A DNA stretch of 6,583 bases from Clostridia bacterium (lineage in GTDB: Bacteria; Bacillota; Clostridia; Christensenellales; DTU072). The stretch spans positions 1 to 6,583 of the forward strand of contig JAEDHK010000019.1 of assembly GCA_016297005.1 (NCBI GenBank), given 5' to 3'. Shown here one piece after another: positions 5,304 through 6,583 of the stretch. Made by a program: the position numbers and the translations under genes. The notes beneath the pieces were generated by a model, which made no database searches, was not told the DNA's origin, and saw only the letters and a program-made list of their open reading frames with translations. Within the stretch, counting starts at the first letter, position 1. Each line of letters opens with the position of its first letter.

Positions 5304-6583
5304 TTGAAACACAAACATACACTTTTGCTGTCGGCGTTGATGCTGACGGCATTGACGAGCGTATTTGTCGGAACGGGCGCGACGGCGTATGCCGCCGAGG
5401 TCTGTCCGCACGAATACGAGGAACATATCGTTGAGGCAACCTGCACGGAAATGGGTTACACGGAGTTCGTTTGCAGTCTTTGCGGCGAAGGTTACAAGGA
5501 CAACTACACCGAAGCCAAGGGGCATACCTATACCGAAACGGAAACGCAGGCGACTTGTACCGAAAAGGGGTATATCACTTACGTTTGCGACGATTGCGGT
5601 TATACCTATACGAGCGTGAACGCGGACGAAACGGGACACGATTTTGAAAGTATCGTAGTCCAAAGCGATTGCACGCACAAGGGCTATACCGCGCATTTCT
5701 GTAAGAATTGCGGTTATGAGTACGTCGATAACTATACGGAAGCGACGGGACATACTTTTGCGGAAACGGTCTATGAAGCGACCTGTACGGGCGAGGGTTA
5801 TACGCAGTACGTCTGCGAAGTGTGCGGTTATACCTATAACGCCGACGTAACGGAAAAACTTCCCCATACATACGAAGCGGTAACGGTAGAGCCGACCTGC
5901 ACCGAGGGCGGATATACGACCTATACCTGTACGGAGTGCGGCGACAGTTACGTTGCGGACGTCACGGAAGCGAAAGGACATTCCTACGTGGAAACGGTAG
6001 TAAAACCGACCTGCGTGGCTTACGGATATACCGAACATCTCTGCTCCGATTGCGGCGACAGATATGTGACGGACTACAAGTATCCCACGGGACACGATTA
6101 TGTGAAAGAAGTGGTTGAACCTACGGAAACGGAAGTCGGGTACACGAAATATACCTGCCAAAACTGCGAATACAGTTATCTTTCGGATTACGTTACGAGC
6201 GGCGACGGCGGATATAAGGACATAGAACCCGAACAACCCGTCGAGCCTGAAACGCCCGATAATCCCGACGAACCCGGTGAGCCTGCGGAACCTGAGAATC
6301 CCGACGAACCCGTAACGCCCGACGAGCCTGAAAACCCTGACGAACCGGACGTACCCGACGAACCTGAAACGCCCGAACAGCCGACCGAGCCTGACGAACA
6401 CACGCATACATATATCCTTTACTCAGTATTGAGTGAAGAAAACAAGAATATGAGCGTGGAATATAAGTGCGAATGCGGCGACGAGCGCACGGAGTACGTC
6501 AAGGTAGAATTTGCGGGCGAGGACGGAAGCGGAATCGTACTTGTGCCGGACGAAAACGGCGTGATAGACTTCTCGGACTTGGA
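5304..6583 (+). CDS. Secreted Cys/His-repeat surface protein with Pro/Glu/Asp linker (3' end outside window)
   Basis: The frame is open from TTG 5304 to the window end: 426 codons, no stop. Residues 1-30 are a signal peptide (MKHKH, a Leu/Ala-rich core, then ATAYA with probable cleavage between Ala30 and Ala31); there is no lipobox. Residues 47-274 hold six tandem units of exactly 38 residues, each with Cys-x9-Cys-x2-Cys-x13-His; unit starts are Cys47, 85, 123, 161, 199 and 237. A Gly-Tyr pair and a Tyr four residues after the third Cys are invariant. A seventh, degenerate unit (275-312) has Glu at the first Cys and no His. His36 fits the His position of a partial leading unit. Residues 308-365 are a Pro/Glu/Asp-rich linker with 12-residue repeats, and a further domain opens with HTH (366-368) and CEC (389-391). 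The ligand pattern suggests four-residue metal sites, possibly zinc; disulphides are less likely with three Cys per unit. Such repeats are common in Clostridia surface proteins. The function is unknown; adhesion or cell contact during transfer is inference. Confidence 0.85.
   Translation, partial: MKHKHTLLLSALMLTALTSVFVGTGATAYAAEVCPHEYEEHIVEATCTEMGYTEFVCSLCGEGYKDNYTEAKGHTYTETETQATCTEKGYITYVCDDCGYTYTSVNADETGHDFESIVVQSDCTHKGYTAHFCKNCGYEYVDNYTEATGHTFAETVYEATCTGEGYTQYVCEVCGYTYNADVTEKLPHTYEAVTVEPTCTEGGYTTYTCTECGDSYVADVTEAKGHSYVETVVKPTCVAYGYTEHLCSDCGDRYVTDYKYPTGHDYVKEVVEPTETEVGYTKYTCQNCEYSYLSDYVTSGDGGYKDIEPEQPVEPETPDNPDEPGEPAEPENPDEPVTPDEPENPDEPDVPDEPETPEQPTEPDEHTHTYILYSVLSEENKNMSVEYKCECGDERTEYVKVEFAGEDGSGIVLVPDENGVIDFSDL
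5442..6179 (+). repeat. Six complete and one degenerate 114-base (38-residue) coding repeats
   Basis: First-Cys codons fall at 5442, 5556, 5670, 5784, 5898 and 6012, an unbroken 114-base period, and the seventh unit at 6126 has Glu (GAA) instead. The protein pattern is kept exactly, but the DNA copies are clearly diverged from each other with many synonymous and non-synonymous differences. The array therefore appears old and selected at the protein level rather than freshly amplified. The His before the next unit is preceded by Gly in five of six units (Pro in the fourth). Confidence 0.9.
6261..6368 (+). repeat. Three tandem 36-base (12-residue) Pro/Glu/Asp linker repeats
   Basis: Units start at Asn320 (6261), Asn332 (6297) and Asn344 (6333); each begins NPDEP and ends in P-E. 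The 16-base string AATCCCGACGAACCCG is identical in the first two copies. Similar but looser Pro/Glu/Thr sequence continues on both sides (residues 308-319 and 356-365). Acidic proline-rich spacers of this sort commonly hold a domain away from the cell wall. Confidence 0.8.

Noticed and set aside
5442..6179. Regular 114-base repeats considered as a CRISPR-like array
   Set aside because: The units are coding, diverged at DNA level and conserved at protein level, with no identical repeat plus unique spacer structure.
6188..6403. Minus-strand Gly/Ser-rich, collagen-like frame
   Set aside because: It is the complement of the Pro/Glu/Asp linker repeats, and is low-complexity by construction.
5211..6407. 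398-codon minus-strand open frame rich in Arg, Val, Phe and Gly
   Set aside because: It is antisense to the Cys/His-repeat gene and merely mirrors its 114-base period. The opposite frame has a signal peptide, exact motif spacing and a ribosome binding site.

Overview
The window looks like part of a conjugative or mobilisable element (integrative element or plasmid) from a low-to-mid-GC Bacillota host, most likely an uncultured gut Clostridia-type bacterium. The signs are strong Shine-Dalgarno sequences of the AAAGGAGG/AGGAGGT type, compact co-directional genes, frequent TTG starts, a MobL-like relaxase, and a secreted Cys/His-repeat protein of a kind common in Clostridia. The host assignment is inference; no rRNA or housekeeping gene is present. 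All three standard stop codons end genes here, so ordinary bacterial code fits.

All recognisable genes are on the + strand. Left part (1-1202): the 3' end of a primase/helicase-like replication protein, a small single-pass membrane protein of unknown function, and a small protein resembling the DUF6291 domain found in phage and mobile-element replication modules. The only sizeable gap (1203-1286) carries two inverted repeats, one an oriT-like candidate and one a short terminator-like hairpin. It precedes the relaxosome genes: a probable ribbon-helix-helix accessory protein (1287-1739) and a HUH relaxase (about 1746-3071). The relaxase overlaps a full-length VirD4/TraG coupling ATPase (3068-5287). 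Sixteen bases later a secreted repeat protein starts at a TTG (5304) and runs off the end of the window.

Functional reading: the RHH protein and relaxase would bind and nick the transfer origin, and the coupling ATPase would deliver the relaxase-DNA complex to a type IV secretion channel, whose other genes (VirB4, VirB6 and so on) are not in this window. The secreted protein has six Cys/Cys/Cys/His repeats of exactly 38 residues, a tandem 12-residue Pro/Glu/Asp linker and a further domain. Its place directly behind the coupling ATPase suggests a cell-surface factor co-expressed with transfer, perhaps for cell contact.

The points most worth checking are the relaxase start (no ATG/GTG/TTG in the right place; a good ribosome binding site points to an ATC codon in the same frame as the upstream gene), the candidate transfer origin, and the metal-site-like repeat protein. 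I found no rRNA, tRNA, insertion sequence, CRISPR array or toxin-antitoxin pair, and no convincing minus-strand gene.
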